NCBI GenBank assembly: GCA_039820405.1
Contig: JBCBQC010000021.1
Location: 1-64,000 of the forward strand
Length of the DNA stretch: 64,000 nucleotides
Direction: 5' to 3'
DNA from: CALLVY01 sp937899855
GTDB taxonomy: Bacteria > Bacteroidota > Bacteroidia > Chitinophagales > Saprospiraceae
In this document: in pieces, positions 19,401 through 29,612 of the stretch
Layout of the letters: each line of letters starts with the position of its first letter
Position numbering within the stretch: position 1 is the stretch's first letter
Notes under the pieces: model-generated
Told to the model about the DNA's origin: nothing
Database searches by the model: none
The model's input: the letters and a program-made list of their open reading frames with translations, nothing else
Made by a program: the position numbers and the translations under genes

Positions 19401-22400
19401 CTAATTGATCGGGCGTTTAAAATGAAAATCGTGTTCGGAGACCAGCTGCTTACCGGTGGGATTATCCGCCGTTTCGCGAATCACTTTGGTGAGTCGGCCA
19501 GAGTCGTCGTACTCGTACTTGGTATAAAAATGCTCTTGATCCAGGATGTGGGTGACCTGGTCCGTGTGCTGGTCGTACACGAAGCACTCCACCTCCGCAT
19601 CGAGAGGAGCAAAACGGAAATCGTCAAAATATACATCGCCCGAATTACTGGCAACCCAGGTACCAATCCCAATCTTGGTCACATTCGACAGGATGGAACG
19701 GGTCAGGTCCACGGGCAGTCGCAGTTGGTACCACTCTCCCGCCTTGACGACCCCGGGATCGCTCAGCCGCACCCCTTCCCAGTGTAAGATCGTCCCCGCG
19801 TCGTTTTCGTAGCTACAGTACAGGTAGTCAAAATCGGTTCGGGTATTGCTTTCGTGGATCCAAACCCGGGCCTCGTATTTTTTACGGTCAATCTCCGTTA
19901 CCGGTGGCAGGTCAAAAATAATGTAAGGTGCCACTTTCGCCTTGTAGTTGAAACCGTAGCGGTTGGAACCATTCAGACGGACGCTGTAAGTGCCGGTATG
20001 GGCCTGGGTGGTCACCACGTTGCTGGCACTGGGTGCCCGGACTTCTCCCCCGAACCAGGTCCCATCGGGGTCAAAATCCTCGGCACTGGAAAAAGCCATC
20101 TCCAGGTACTTGGCATTCCGTGCGGTGATGAGGGCCAGGCTTTGGTCGTACCCCATCTTGGTGGAGCTAATGTAATTGCCCGGTTCGATTTCTTCCAAGG
20201 AGCGCGAGTAGCGATCGTAGCGGGTGACCTGCAGCGTATTGGTCCAGTGGTTGGGGGGGAGGCTGTGGTTGAAAGGCGTATATTGACTGGCGTCAAAGGT
20301 CCCGTCGGGATCAACCGGTCCTTCCCAGTTATAGGTGGTGTACGGACGCCAGATGTTTTCACTATTGGCCGGGTTGACTTCTACGTAGGTATTGCCGGAG
20401 CGTTCGCGGTAAAGGAAGGCATTCTCGGACCAGGTCTGTGCCGTAGCGCTGAGAAGGTTGGAATTGTTTACGCTGTGGCGGTATACGTACTGGCCCGCTT
20501 CCTGCGTCAGCATGTGCTTGTTGTTGGGATCGTCCACCTTGGATCCCATCTCGGGATAAGCCTGATAAGCCAGGTCCACCTGGGTAATCTTCTTTTGGTT
20601 GTCAAAGCTCACCTCTTCAATACGGCGTACTTTGCCCGTAAAGAAATCAAAGGTGCTGTACTCGGTACTCGACTCCAAGCCGTGCTCAATGTTTCGCACC
20701 TCCTTGAGGGCCGACACGTAGGTATTGCGCTGGGTGATTAGTACTTTCCAAGCCTCTTCCGCCATGGCCAGGTGACCATTAAAATTGATGTAGCCGTCCA
20801 GGTGGCAAGAAGGCGTCCCGAAGTAGCGCTTGCGCGAACGGATGGAGTGTACGTTCTCACGAGTCGTGCCTTGGTCGACGGCGGAACTCGTGTAGTATTC
20901 AAATATTTTTTTGCGGTAGCAATGCCCCAACTCGTTCAAGTGTTCAATCGCTAAGGGACGACCGATCTGCCCCGTCTTATCGTGAATACGGGTGGTGTGG
21001 ATGCGGTCAAAGCCACCGTAGGACGACTGCTCGTGAACGATGTCCAGGTGAGTGGGCTGGTCGTAGGTTTCGAAGGTATAGCGTTGTTGGTCAAAAAAAT
21101 CGCCTCCCCCACTCTTCGTCGTCACGTCCACCTGACTGTAATTGACCTGTGCTCCTAGCGAGCTAAACGTGTTGGTCGTCGGATTGTCCGAAAACATCAA
21201 GTAGCCCTTGTACAGGTTCATCTCGCTGGGCTCGTAGGCAACGGCCCCCGAGGAATAAGCCCCATCGGGGGAGTGGTAGCGATAGCTTTGCTGCCGTTCG
21301 ATCTCACCGCTGCTGTTGACGTATTGAATGCCGCCCACCCGGACGCCACCGCCGTGTACTTCATTGACGGCGGGACTGTTGGCACAGATCGTCTCGTGGG
21401 GGGACCGCGAAGACATTAGAGACAGCGCACTGATGTACAAAGGATGCGGGATCGAAGTCCAGATACTACTGCTAAACGTAACGCGCCAACTGCCCCCGAT
21501 AAAAACAATGCTCTGTACCTCAAACCACTCGTTACATATTTCCTCCCCATTACTTGGATTGCGGAAAATAAGACTCAGATTGGTATCGTTGGCTTGGATC
21601 GTCTGCAATTCCTGACGAAGGTGGTTGCCCTGGGCGGTATTGGGGATATTTATTTGGAACGAAGCTGAATTGGAGGTGAAAAAGCCCCGGGTTTTTCGAA
21701 ATAGCAAGTAATCCTCGGAGTAGGGGAAATTGTAATCCTCACTCCCCACTCGATAATACGTATCCGCCTCGTAGTCCACCTCCACCTTGGAACCAATGGG
21801 CATTTCGATGGAGCGCAAACTCCAGGCGGTGGCATCGTGATTGCCACAGGAGACCCGGCGATTGGCGGGATACTGGTGTCCTGACGGACCAATCAGTTGA
21901 ACATCGCCCTTGTAAAAGCCCCAACGGTCAAAGGCGTGTTTGTTGAAATCGGGATTGGCCGCCGCGTTGTCTTTATCGTAGCCAAAAACGTAGCGGGGCA
22001 GGACCAGGCTCCCCCCTACCCCTTTTTTGGAAATACTGGTAAGGGTCAACTTACCACTGCCCGAAGCCGTCGAATTGGTGGTTTGTTGGCACAGGTCGTA
22101 GCTGTAATAAAAGTCCAGGACCTTGAGGGCTTTGCTCTGGACGGTCGCGTTGAATTCGGAAGTCAGGTAGGGGTCGTGATCGCTATCCGGTACTTGCGCC
22201 CAGTCGATCCCGCGATCCACCAGGTGGCCGGAACTGATCAGGCTCTGGACATCTTCGTTGCGGAGGATCACGACTTTATCGGTTTTCAATTGGGTCATCG
22301 TGTGGCTAGACTGGCTGATGTTGGCGTTGAGTCCATCCTTGGTGGCGCCCCGTCCGTCAGCGCGGGCACTGTGGTAGAAGATGGCGGTGTGGGTGCGCGT

Positions 22401-24296
22401 CTGGATACTATTGAGGTAGAAGAGTTGCTTCTTGCCAAAGGTGGCCGTCTTACTGGAAAAGGAGGGTTCGAATTCGTAGCCCTCGTAAGGGGCGCGGTAG
22501 GGATAGGGTTTGTTCTGGGTGTGATTGCCGTAGGCAAAGCGGACGTAGCGGCCGTAGTCGCCGGGGTCGGTAAGGCCATCGTCATTGCGGTCGACGTAGT
22601 CGTTGCCCAGGATGGCGGTTTGGAGCCAGGTGTAGGGGAAGGGAGAAGATTTCCGCAGGCGGGAGTAGGCGTTGGCTGGCGTATTTTGTTCCACCGCCAC
22701 CCCACTCTGCCAACGCTCCGTTTCGAAAGCCACCGACTCTTCGTAGGTGATAAAAACGGGCAGCCCGAAATGGTGTTCGCTTCCGTCCTCGCCAGTTACT
22801 TTAAAGGCGTGTACCTTGGAATTGTCCAGGTTAGCCCCTCCCACGTAATTGCTGGGACGGTTGTAGGTAAAGTTTTTAACCTTCTTGGTCTTACTGACGG
22901 TTTGCTGGGTCCCACTGCCCCAAAAACCCATGTCAAATTCGCCGAAGTACTCCACGTGTTTGGCCCCTTTGAGGTAGCGGTCTTTAAAGCCATTGGCGGG
23001 ATCATCGGTGGGCGCGGCCGTAAAGCTGGAGTTGCTGGCGGCAAAGGTGGGCGTGGAGCTGTTTTGGTAAATCGTGCCACTCGCCATCAAGTGTTTGGAA
23101 GCAAATTCCCCATTGTAACGAAAGCGAACACGCTCGCTAGCGTTGCCATCGAATCCGTCGTAGCCATCAAAAACCTGTAAGTTGTAGTAACGATCGTTGG
23201 GATCAAAATTCCCCGCCAGAAACTCCCGCCCCATCAGCGATCCATTTTGAAAAATAATGGGGCGGAGAGTACCCCCGACCTGAGCCGAGTTTACCTGGTA
23301 GTTGTCGTAGGCAAAGTGAACCCCACCGCTATTTTCCTGCTCCCGGACATTGTTCCGATCCTCGATCAGGTCCATGGTGTTGGTGTAAAGCGAGGAGGGC
23401 GACTGGCCACCGTGTCGATTCAGGGCGTATCCCAGCGAGCCGTAGGGCCGGAGCGGGCGGCTCAAATCCAACCACTGCCGCACCGTGGTTTTTCCAAAGT
23501 TGATGATACCCAAGTCCAGTCCCTTACTGGTAATTTCAATATTCCAATCGCCGGCCTTTCCCACGCGGGTGGTTTTGAGCCCATCGCGCAAGCTAAAGGA
23601 AACCAAAGAATAGCCCGGCGCAATGCCCTGTCGGCCACTCCGTTCCCAACCCAGCAGGTCATTACCGTGATCCACTATCCCGCCGCCGTAGGAGGGTTGT
23701 AGGCCCGAACCCACCCGTAAGGAGCGACCACCGGGCTGCGAGGTATAGTCGAGCACGTTGACGCCCATGACGTTGAGCGCATTGCTGCCGTAGTTGCCCA
23801 ACTGGGAATTGTGCGTCTCGGAAAAGGTCAGGCTAAAGGGCGTTTTGGGGATCGTAAAACCAAATGTATAGGTAGTGTTGGTCGTCCCCGAATCGTACTT
23901 GTCTTCAAAGATGCTGTAGACGTTGGTGTAATGGTCTTCGCCGTCGTAATCATCGGGAAAACCGTTGACTGATCGGGAGATGGAGCCGGGATTAAAGCCC
24001 CAACCCAGTCCGTAGTTAGAGGCTTCCTGGTGGGTTTTGATACCGGCGTGGTAAAACAGGTTAATGGGGAAACCGCCTTCCGGGCTAGGCACTTCGGCCA
24101 GGGGCAGGTTGTATACAAAATCTCCCGTCAGCAGGTTGACCATATCACTGGTGTCAACGGGTTCGAAGGAGGAGGACTGCGGAGCGCTGGGCCCAGCCGT
24201 CAAAGCGTAAACGACGACGGGCAAGAAGATGCTCTGCAAGAAGGTGAGTAGACAGCATAGGGCGGCCACTCGGAGGTGTTGCTTTTTCCGATACAT
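19401..24296 (-). CDS. Giant secreted YD/RHS-like protein, upstream partner (1631 aa)
   Basis: The ATG at 24296 is preferred over a longer open frame because it opens directly with a signal peptide (AALCCLLTFLQSIFLPVVVYA). The N-terminal part has wording seen at the head of large RHS/Tc-type proteins: VNLLTGDFVYNLPLAEVPSP, FPINLFYHAG and NYGLGWGFNPGSISR. The centre is long and beta-rich with few classic YD repeats. Near residue 1430 a carbohydrate-binding-like jelly-roll appears (KKYEARVWIHES; GDVYFDDFRFAPL), and the end carries one clear YD-type repeat (YTKYEYDDSGRLTKVI). It lacks the RHS core and 'DPxG' closure present in the downstream gene. The arrangement looks like a shell divided over two polypeptides. 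A toxin or adhesin role is inferred only from the family. Confidence 0.85.
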   Translation of the reverse strand: MYRKKQHLRVAALCCLLTFLQSIFLPVVVYALTAGPSAPQSSSFEPVDTSDMVNLLTGDFVYNLPLAEVPSPEGGFPINLFYHAGIKTHQEASNYGLGWGFNPGSISRSVNGFPDDYDGEDHYTNVYSIFEDKYDSGTTNTTYTFGFTIPKTPFSLTFSETHNSQLGNYGSNALNVMGVNVLDYTSQPGGRSLRVGSGLQPSYGGGIVDHGNDLLGWERSGRQGIAPGYSLVSFSLRDGLKTTRVGKAGDWNIEITSKGLDLGIINFGKTTVRQWLDLSRPLRPYGSLGYALNRHGGQSPSSLYTNTMDLIEDRNNVREQENSGGVHFAYDNYQVNSAQVGGTLRPIIFQNGSLMGREFLAGNFDPNDRYYNLQVFDGYDGFDGNASERVRFRYNGEFASKHLMASGTIYQNSSTPTFAASNSSFTAAPTDDPANGFKDRYLKGAKHVEYFGEFDMGFWGSGTQQTVSKTKKVKNFTYNRPSNYVGGANLDNSKVHAFKVTGEDGSEHHFGLPVFITYEESVAFETERWQSGVAVEQNTPANAYSRLRKSSPFPYTWLQTAILGNDYVDRNDDGLTDPGDYGRYVRFAYGNHTQNKPYPYRAPYEGYEFEPSFSSKTATFGKKQLFYLNSIQTRTHTAIFYHSARADGRGATKDGLNANISQSSHTMTQLKTDKVVILRNEDVQSLISSGHLVDRGIDWAQVPDSDHDPYLTSEFNATVQSKALKVLDFYYSYDLCQQTTNSTASGSGKLTLTSISKKGVGGSLVLPRYVFGYDKDNAAANPDFNKHAFDRWGFYKGDVQLIGPSGHQYPANRRVSCGNHDATAWSLRSIEMPIGSKVEVDYEADTYYRVGSEDYNFPYSEDYLLFRKTRGFFTSNSASFQINIPNTAQGNHLRQELQTIQANDTNLSLIFRNPSNGEEICNEWFEVQSIVFIGGSWRVTFSSSIWTSIPHPLYISALSLMSSRSPHETICANSPAVNEVHGGGVRVGGIQYVNSSGEIERQQSYRYHSPDGAYSSGAVAYEPSEMNLYKGYLMFSDNPTTNTFSSLGAQVNYSQVDVTTKSGGGDFFDQQRYTFETYDQPTHLDIVHEQSSYGGFDRIHTTRIHDKTGQIGRPLAIEHLNELGHCYRKKIFEYYTSSAVDQGTTRENVHSIRSRKRYFGTPSCHLDGYINFNGHLAMAEEAWKVLITQRNTYVSALKEVRNIEHGLESSTEYSTFDFFTGKVRRIEEVSFDNQKKITQVDLAYQAYPEMGSKVDDPNNKHMLTQEAGQYVYRHSVNNSNLLSATAQTWSENAFLYRERSGNTYVEVNPANSENIWRPYTTYNWEGPVDPDGTFDASQYTPFNHSLPPNHWTNTLQVTRYDRYSRSLEEIEPGNYISSTKMGYDQSLALITARNAKYLEMAFSSAEDFDPDGTWFGGEVRAPSASNVVTTQAHTGTYSVRLNGSNRYGFNYKAKVAPYIIFDLPPVTEIDRKKYEARVWIHESNTRTDFDYLYCSYENDAGTILHWEGVRLSDPGVVKAGEWYQLRLPVDLTRSILSNVTKIGIGTWVASNSGDVYFDDFRFAPLDAEVECFVYDQHTDQVTHILDQEHFYTKYEYDDSGRLTKVIRETADNPTGKQLVSEHDFHFKRPIN

Positions 24297-24913
24297 GTGC
24301 GACGTAATTTTTTTGTACTTTTTGGAATGGCCCGCAGGCCTACCACAATTCCAAGCTTGATGGTACGCAGACGACCAAGCCAAAGAATAATCCTACCGGT
24401 AGGGTAACGCAAACGCCACCTTAAGAAAACTTAAGGATGCTTCGTTGAGCGTTAGAGGTATTGTTTGAGATAACTAACTACAGAGAAAAAATGAATCGAT
24501 GGTAAATCAGCCGTGTACTGGCCTAAAAAATCACTGAGTAATGATTCTATATTTTCAAGGTTCCTACATTGCAAGTATATGACTTTTTTCTTTCATTTCA
24601 AACCACTCTTTTTTTTTCTTGTGTTAAATTTTGGAACAAAAAAAATATCCAGCAAGGAAGCATTGCCCGGCAAAATGTATTATATATGTTATATAGCTAC
24701 CGCCATTGTACAACTATTCTTTACCCGCTCCATTAAATTTTCTTTGCCAGAATTATTCGACCGTGAACTAAGAAGCTTTGTAGTGGATTCCACCCTATAA
24801 AGAACAAGCTCCTTTTGCGGGTACTCAAAGTGATTTCCTTCACAAAGTTCGCCACGATCCATCCAATCACTAACCCTTCCTACTGAGCGAGTAGGTAAAA
24901 ACCATTACCCAAG
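24297..24913. other. AT-rich intergenic region between divergent genes
   Basis: About 600 bases between the start of the YD protein (minus) and the broken metallopeptidase (plus). It contains one small perfect hairpin, CCTTAAG-AAAA-CTTAAGG (24419-24436), upstream of the YD gene, and several T- and A-rich runs. A 95-codon open frame at 24513-24800 has no domain, no clear start context and low-complexity FFFH/FFFLV runs; I do not consider it a gene. Confidence 0.4.
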
Positions 24914-27270
24914 ATGAAAAAAATAACCGTGTTCCTGTGCATGCTCATTACCTTAGCAGCGTGTAAAAAAGAACCCTTGTTACACCCAGAGCAAGCGGCC
25001 ATTGACGCCACGCCCCCATCGCTAACTTAAGCAGTAATGTCGACCGATCGGCTTACGTCGATGCCCGCCAAATTGTGCTCGGTAAAAGATTGTCCAATGC
25101 CTACAGTGTGGACAATATGCAAGGCGCCTTTAATTATTACAACGAGAAAGTTAAAAACTCCCGCCACCTGGGAAGAAGAATTGCCCCCACTCATTACTAC
25201 ATCAAAATCCTACCGACCACCGAATCCGATCTGAAGATCTTGGATGAACTAGAAGCCATCTCAAAATGTTTTTGCCGGCGAGGGAGTGGTCATTTACTTC
25301 CCGACGAGGCGCCAAAACGGAGCATAGCCCTAGCTACGTGACGCTTTTGGGAACGAAGTAGGGGCGTAAATGACCCTGCCGTAGCCCAAATCGACGAAGG
25401 AGATTCACGCAAGTAAAGTATATTTTTGAGATGACTTCTAGACAACAATCCCGATAGCAACAGCTTGGTATTGCACGATTATCCCCTGGACTACGAAATC
25501 TTGAAGGAGGGGGAGTATTACATCCATCCCGAGCATGAGGGAGACTTGTTTCATCCGGTATACACGGTAATCCCGATTGGGGAGTCCTTGCCCGGCGGGC
25601 TCCATTACGAAATCATTGAAAAACTCTACTAGCCCACCGAGGCGGAGGATGCGGTAGAAACCGTGAGCCTGGTTTTATCGGACTGGAAGGAAGACCTCAG
25701 GGCGGACTTCGGTAGGGCGATTACGGAGAAGGAATTGCCGGAGCTGTTGAACAATCAGGAAAGACTTTTTGGACGGCGGTTTCGACCCAATGGCTACGTA
25801 AAGGTGGAGAATACGGAGACCAATATTATGGACCCTTTGAAGCGTGCAAAAATTAGTACGGGTCGGGGCATTTGGTGGCGCTACACGAACACTGATAATC
25901 GGGGGTACTTTCGCGCGTCCAAAAAATACCGCGGTCGGGTACGCATCCGCGCCAAATGGCGCAGCCGCTCGGCCACGGTACGGACCTCTTGGAATGAGAT
26001 GCTCGGCTTTTGGGTATCGGATCATTTGATGACACTCGACCGGAATAACAACGGGCGTACCAAAGAGATCCTGCACAACAGCGAACACCTTTGGTTTAAG
26101 GGAACGGTACACAACGGCATCATCCATTACAATGATTACTGTACGGCAAATGGCATCAACAAATTGGTAATCGGGGCCAACGTCTGGGTGTGGAAAAATG
26201 GCCAAAATGGTAGGGTCAGCACCTCCAAAATCCACCAAGTCGTATTTCACGAGTCCGGCCATTTTTCCCACGCGATCAATGCCAGCGCCCACAACTGGGC
26301 CAATATTGTGGCCGCCGAGATCAACAATTACATCACTCACGGCAGTCCCTACCATCAGGGCGTAAATCCCACTGCGGCCGATGGGGAACACATCGCTTTG
26401 GCCGAGGGGTGGGCCACCTACCTGGAGTTTCAGGTGATGATAGCAGTCTACGGTATCTACTGGGATGGTGCCAGACTAACGGGTACTACGGCCCGCGACT
26501 ACATGGAGAACTTCGACATGTATACGGTGCCCATGACGCTGGGTCGAGATAAAAATAGCGGCTGGTTCCTCAGTGGTCTATTCTACGACTTGACCGACGA
26601 TATCCCGGATCACGGCAACAATCATTTGCTAGATGGCATTTCAGGGGTTCAACTCAATCCAATTGTGGATAATGTGAATGGGCTCAACGATGGCATTGTT
26701 TTTCGAAGCCTGACGAACAATATCAAATCAATCTGTCAATTAAAAAGTCGCCTAAGCAGTCAAATCGGAGCCTCCCCAGCCCTCAACGATCTGTTCGAAA
26801 GCTACGGCTGTGAGGATGTTGATGCCTGCTTTCTCTTTAGCCTCTTGAGAACTCCGGATTTCCCCAAGCCCCTGTACGAAGAGGTTACGTCCAAAGTACC
26901 CCATTACCATCAAATGCGGGATGGCATCATGCGCAGCACACCAACCGGACGCCGTTACATTGAGCAGTTTTACACCCTCGGCGAGCTGGTCCAAACGGGT
27001 AGGGTAAACTTGCCACTGACGGCAGCAAAAGAGATCATCGCCCACGTACTGAACCATCGCAGCAAGGTGGACCTACTCAACCAAGCGGAGCACAATTCCA
27101 ACAAGGTTTTGTATACCGCTACGGAAGCCCAAGAGCACCTGAGGTTCGTCAAATACCTAAAGGAACAGGGCCGGGGCAACGCAACTTGGAATCAGATCAT
27201 GGACGACATCCTAGAAGATATCGATCGCTACAAAGGGTGGCCCATCGGCGAAATTGTGGAGACCCTGTAA
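24914..27270 (+). pseudogene. Broken zinc metallopeptidase lipoprotein (HESGH type)
   Basis: The ATG at 24914 begins a lipoprotein signal (FLCMLITLAACKKE) but the frame stops at 25030. Adding one C to the run of five at 25013-25017 restores the reading ATPPIANLSSNVDRS and joins the next frame, which runs to 25248. There a short inverted-repeat element (25249-25441) interrupts it. After the element the same frame continues, is hit by an in-frame TAG at 25630-25632, and then runs open to 27270. The last part (535 aa) holds a gluzincin-like zinc site: VVFHESGHFSH followed about 50 residues later by LAEGWATYLEF, giving two His and a downstream Glu ligand. The family is probably a surface metallopeptidase. 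Three separate lesions make it a decayed gene, unless some are sequencing errors. The catalytic part could still be translated but would lack its export signal. Confidence 0.8.
25249..25441 (+). mobile_element. MITE-like inverted-repeat element, copy 1 (193 bp)
   Basis: Begins CTAGAAGCCATCTCAAAA and ends TTTTGAGATGACTTCTAG, an 18-bp terminal inverted repeat with one mismatch. It has no coding capacity. It aligns along almost its whole length with the reverse complement of copy 2 (27286-27451), for example GGCGAGGGAGTGGTCATTT and GCTACGTGACGCTTTTGG. It carries about 27 extra bases near its right end. CTAG occurs at both borders. Removing the element plus one CTAG restores the host gene's frame (..KILDE-LDNNPDS..), which supports a CTAG (or internal TA) target duplication. 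Confidence 0.85.
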
Positions 27271-27285
27271 GCTGAGACAAAAGTA

Positions 27286-27451
27286 CTAGAAGCCATCTCA
27301 AAAATATCCTTCGGGCTACGTCAGGGTCCTTTTCGCCCCTACTTCGTTGCCAAAAGCGTCACGTAGCTACGGCTACGCTCCGTTTCGGCGCCTCGTAGGA
27401 ACACAAATGACCACTCCCTCGCCGACGAAAACATTTTGAGATGGCTTCTAG
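27286..27451 (-). mobile_element. MITE-like inverted-repeat element, copy 2 (166 bp)
   Basis: Perfect 18-bp terminal inverted repeats, CTAGAAGCCATCTCAAAA and TTTTGAGATGGCTTCTAG. The interior is the reverse complement of copy 1, so the two copies face each other around the catalytic half of the broken metallopeptidase. It begins 16 bases after that gene's stop. It encodes no protein. It would need a transposase supplied in trans, and none is in this window. Confidence 0.85.
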
Positions 27452-27465
27452 CAAATCGGGTAATG

Positions 27466-27508
27466 GGAGTCATTCCGACTATTCTTTACGAAAGTCCGGA
27501 ATGACTCC
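27466..27508. terminator. Bidirectional hairpin terminator between convergent genes
   Basis: GGAGTCATTCCG (27466-27477) and CGGAATGACTCC (27497-27508) form a perfect 12-bp stem. Short T-rich sequence follows on the plus strand. It serves the end of the metallopeptidase region and the 3' side of the lipase gene. Confidence 0.65.
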
Positions 27509-27536
27509 TTTGCTATGATGGCGAGACAGCCCCTGG

Positions 27537-29057
27537 CTAAGTCGAACAGTTGCAGTCGCTGATGCCGCTGGCTTGCAGTTTAGCGTTGGCCTTGAACAGG
27601 AGCGTCTCCAAGATGGGCAAGCCGATGCTGCCGTTGACAAAGATTTCCAAAAACGTATCGATACCCGTTTGAGCGCCCGTGATGTAGCGGTTGAGTCGTT
27701 GCTGAATTTTGGTATCCGGGACGAAGTGATCGAAATAAGCGGTGGTGTGCTGCCCGCCCAATTCGGCCATATAACTCAAGAAGAGCAAGAACTGAATGCC
27801 CTCTTCCAATTTCTCCAGGGTGGTATCCTGTACAAAAGGCAAGTGGCAAGTGTGGATCAAATCGACGAGGCCTTTGACCAAGTCTTCGGGTTCTTGAAAT
27901 TCCACCACTCCCGCCACCGCCGCCAAAAAGCCGCCGCACGCTTCCACATCGGAAAAGATGGAGTAGTCGCTCCGAAAGTTTTTGGGCGTACCGATCACGT
28001 GGTAGTCGCCACCGGCAGCCACTTCGCGGAAATAGCGGAGTACGCCCAGCACCGGCGAGCCGTCGGTAACAATAGCACCATAATCGTCGCACATCCCCAG
28101 TTCGTCGTAGATGTTGCACAGTTGGTTCAGCGAGTCCGCTTGCCATACGTGGGGTACCACATCGAGTGCATTGTTGTGGGCTTCGAAATGATCGAGGGTG
28201 GCCAGGAGGTAATCCGCAAAGGCGCTATTGCCGGGGGTGGGGCCGGCAAAGGGCCAGGCCTCCACGACCACCGACTCGCTGGCAAGGGACTGCTTGAGGC
28301 TTAGGGCCAAGGTCGGAGCTAGGGCACCGCCCAGACTATGCCCCGTCACCGAGATTTTAAATACCGGCGTGGCCCCCTGCGCAATGCGCCCCCGGAGGAA
28401 AGCGACCAAGTCCGGGAAGTCCGCCCGGGAAGAGTCCACCATATTCAACAAAGTCCGTAAGCCGATGGCGGTACCCTGCGATATTTTGCCCCGCTCCGTT
28501 CCACTCGAATCCGACCAGGGCTTTTGGTTTTGCGGCGCCACTTCAAAGTCTTCGACAAACCAATCGTAGCTCGAGATCATATTGGTGCCCGCTATCCCAA
28601 TCGACAGTTCGGTGGTATCACCCCGTTGGGCTTCCAACACATACATCAAGTTGTTGGTCAGTCCCAGGTCAAACGAGTCGAGGTACTCCACGGTCAGCAC
28701 CGGGCCCCAGGCCAACTCGACGCCCAGGGGATATTGCGCTTGGGGGTAGTACACCTTTTGGAGCGTCGTGTCGGCCAGGGCGTTTTCAATCCGGGACTTG
28801 CCCAGTTGGGTCAGCTTGCCCATAGCCCTACCGTTACCGTTGTCGGAGACCGTTTCGCCGGAAGTACTGTAGGCCAGCCAGCTGTGGTAAAACTGTTGCT
28901 GTACTGGAGTAGCCGTGGTCATCGTCGATCCCGTTTCCTCCGCCGGTGGAGTGGAGCGATCTCCCGCTCCGGAGTCACAAGCAGTATTGACCAGCAGCAA
29001 CGTGCAAGTGGCGATCAACAATGGAAAAGAAAGCAAATGGTTTTTTAAAGTTTGCAT
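27537..29057 (-). CDS. Lipase class 3-like lipoprotein
   Basis: The ATG at 29057 is chosen because it opens directly with a lipoprotein signal (FPLLIATCTLLLVNTACDSG). The longer frame to 29105 adds 16 residues with no signal value. The protein (506 aa) has the lipase_3 nucleophile elbow VFKISVTGHSLGGALAPTLA near residue 245, followed by VVVEAWPFAGPTPGNSAFAD, and later ALDVVPHVW, whose Asp and His can complete the triad. Such enzymes hydrolyse acyl esters of lipids; here it would be lipid-anchored at the outer surface or in the periplasm. The C-terminal 150 residues are helical and unassigned. It converges on the broken metallopeptidase. Confidence 0.85.
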   Translation of the reverse strand: MQTLKNHLLSFPLLIATCTLLLVNTACDSGAGDRSTPPAEETGSTMTTATPVQQQFYHSWLAYSTSGETVSDNGNGRAMGKLTQLGKSRIENALADTTLQKVYYPQAQYPLGVELAWGPVLTVEYLDSFDLGLTNNLMYVLEAQRGDTTELSIGIAGTNMISSYDWFVEDFEVAPQNQKPWSDSSGTERGKISQGTAIGLRTLLNMVDSSRADFPDLVAFLRGRIAQGATPVFKISVTGHSLGGALAPTLALSLKQSLASESVVVEAWPFAGPTPGNSAFADYLLATLDHFEAHNNALDVVPHVWQADSLNQLCNIYDELGMCDDYGAIVTDGSPVLGVLRYFREVAAGGDYHVIGTPKNFRSDYSIFSDVEACGGFLAAVAGVVEFQEPEDLVKGLVDLIHTCHLPFVQDTTLEKLEEGIQFLLFLSYMAELGGQHTTAYFDHFVPDTKIQQRLNRYITGAQTGIDTFLEIFVNGSIGLPILETLLFKANAKLQASGISDCNCST

Positions 29058-29612
29058 TTTATTTGGGGTTTGGTGAAAAATAATCAATCCGTTTGGAGGC
29101 ATCAATAAAAAATATTTTCCCTCTCTGCATTTGCTAATTTACCAAGCTGACGTAGAAAAGAAATTTTTAATCCCTTCGCAATTTGACAAGCGGCAAAAAA
29201 GCTAAGTCACTCTTCACACCGATCTCACTGGTCGTGCAATTTAGCTAGATCCTACCACAAACAACGAGAGGTATGTTGGCAACAAACCTCCTCCATTCGG
29301 GATGATTTAATCTGGAAAGCCTCCTGGTCCGTCCTGGGAGCACTGAAATGACGCCCTTACGTCGGAGTCGATTTCGTGTTGTCACCGGAGAAGCTGTGGT
29401 GCTTTCCCTCCAAACACTTTTTCAATAAGCGCCCCGTGGTGCGGCTTACCACACTGTCGATCGTCGATCGTCTGGCTTTGCCATGCCCCCGTGGTTCTGC
29501 ACCTCCACAGCGCCTTGTCAACTTGTCGGTCTAAATCCCCGTACGAGACTGGGTAACTAGTCTTACAAATTAAAATTACTACTTCTTATTTTTTAACCAA
29601 ACACCCAGCGAT
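29058..29612. other. Intergenic region between divergent lipoprotein genes
   Basis: About 550 bases. The left half is AT-rich and may hold promoters for both divergent genes. The right half is more GC-rich and contains a small tandem CGATCGT repeat near 29460, but no open frame of convincing quality. I see no clear RNA gene or mobile element. Confidence 0.4.

Noticed and set aside
21897..23180. 427-codon plus-strand open frame inside the giant YD gene
   Set aside because: Gly/Val-rich antisense shadow without a start context.
24513..24800. 95-codon open frame in the AT-rich gap
   Set aside because: Low-complexity Phe/Lys-rich translation, no domain, no signal and no neighbour relation.
27286..27451. 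Reading copy 2 of the inverted-repeat element as a transcription terminator
   Set aside because: Its ends are 18-bp terminal repeats 130 bases apart and its interior matches copy 1; the compact terminator hairpin is the separate one at 27466-27508.
29340..29540. Possible remnant of a transposase gene between the two lipoprotein genes
   Set aside because: Translations in the plus frames show no transposase motif, and no terminal inverted repeats flank the stretch.
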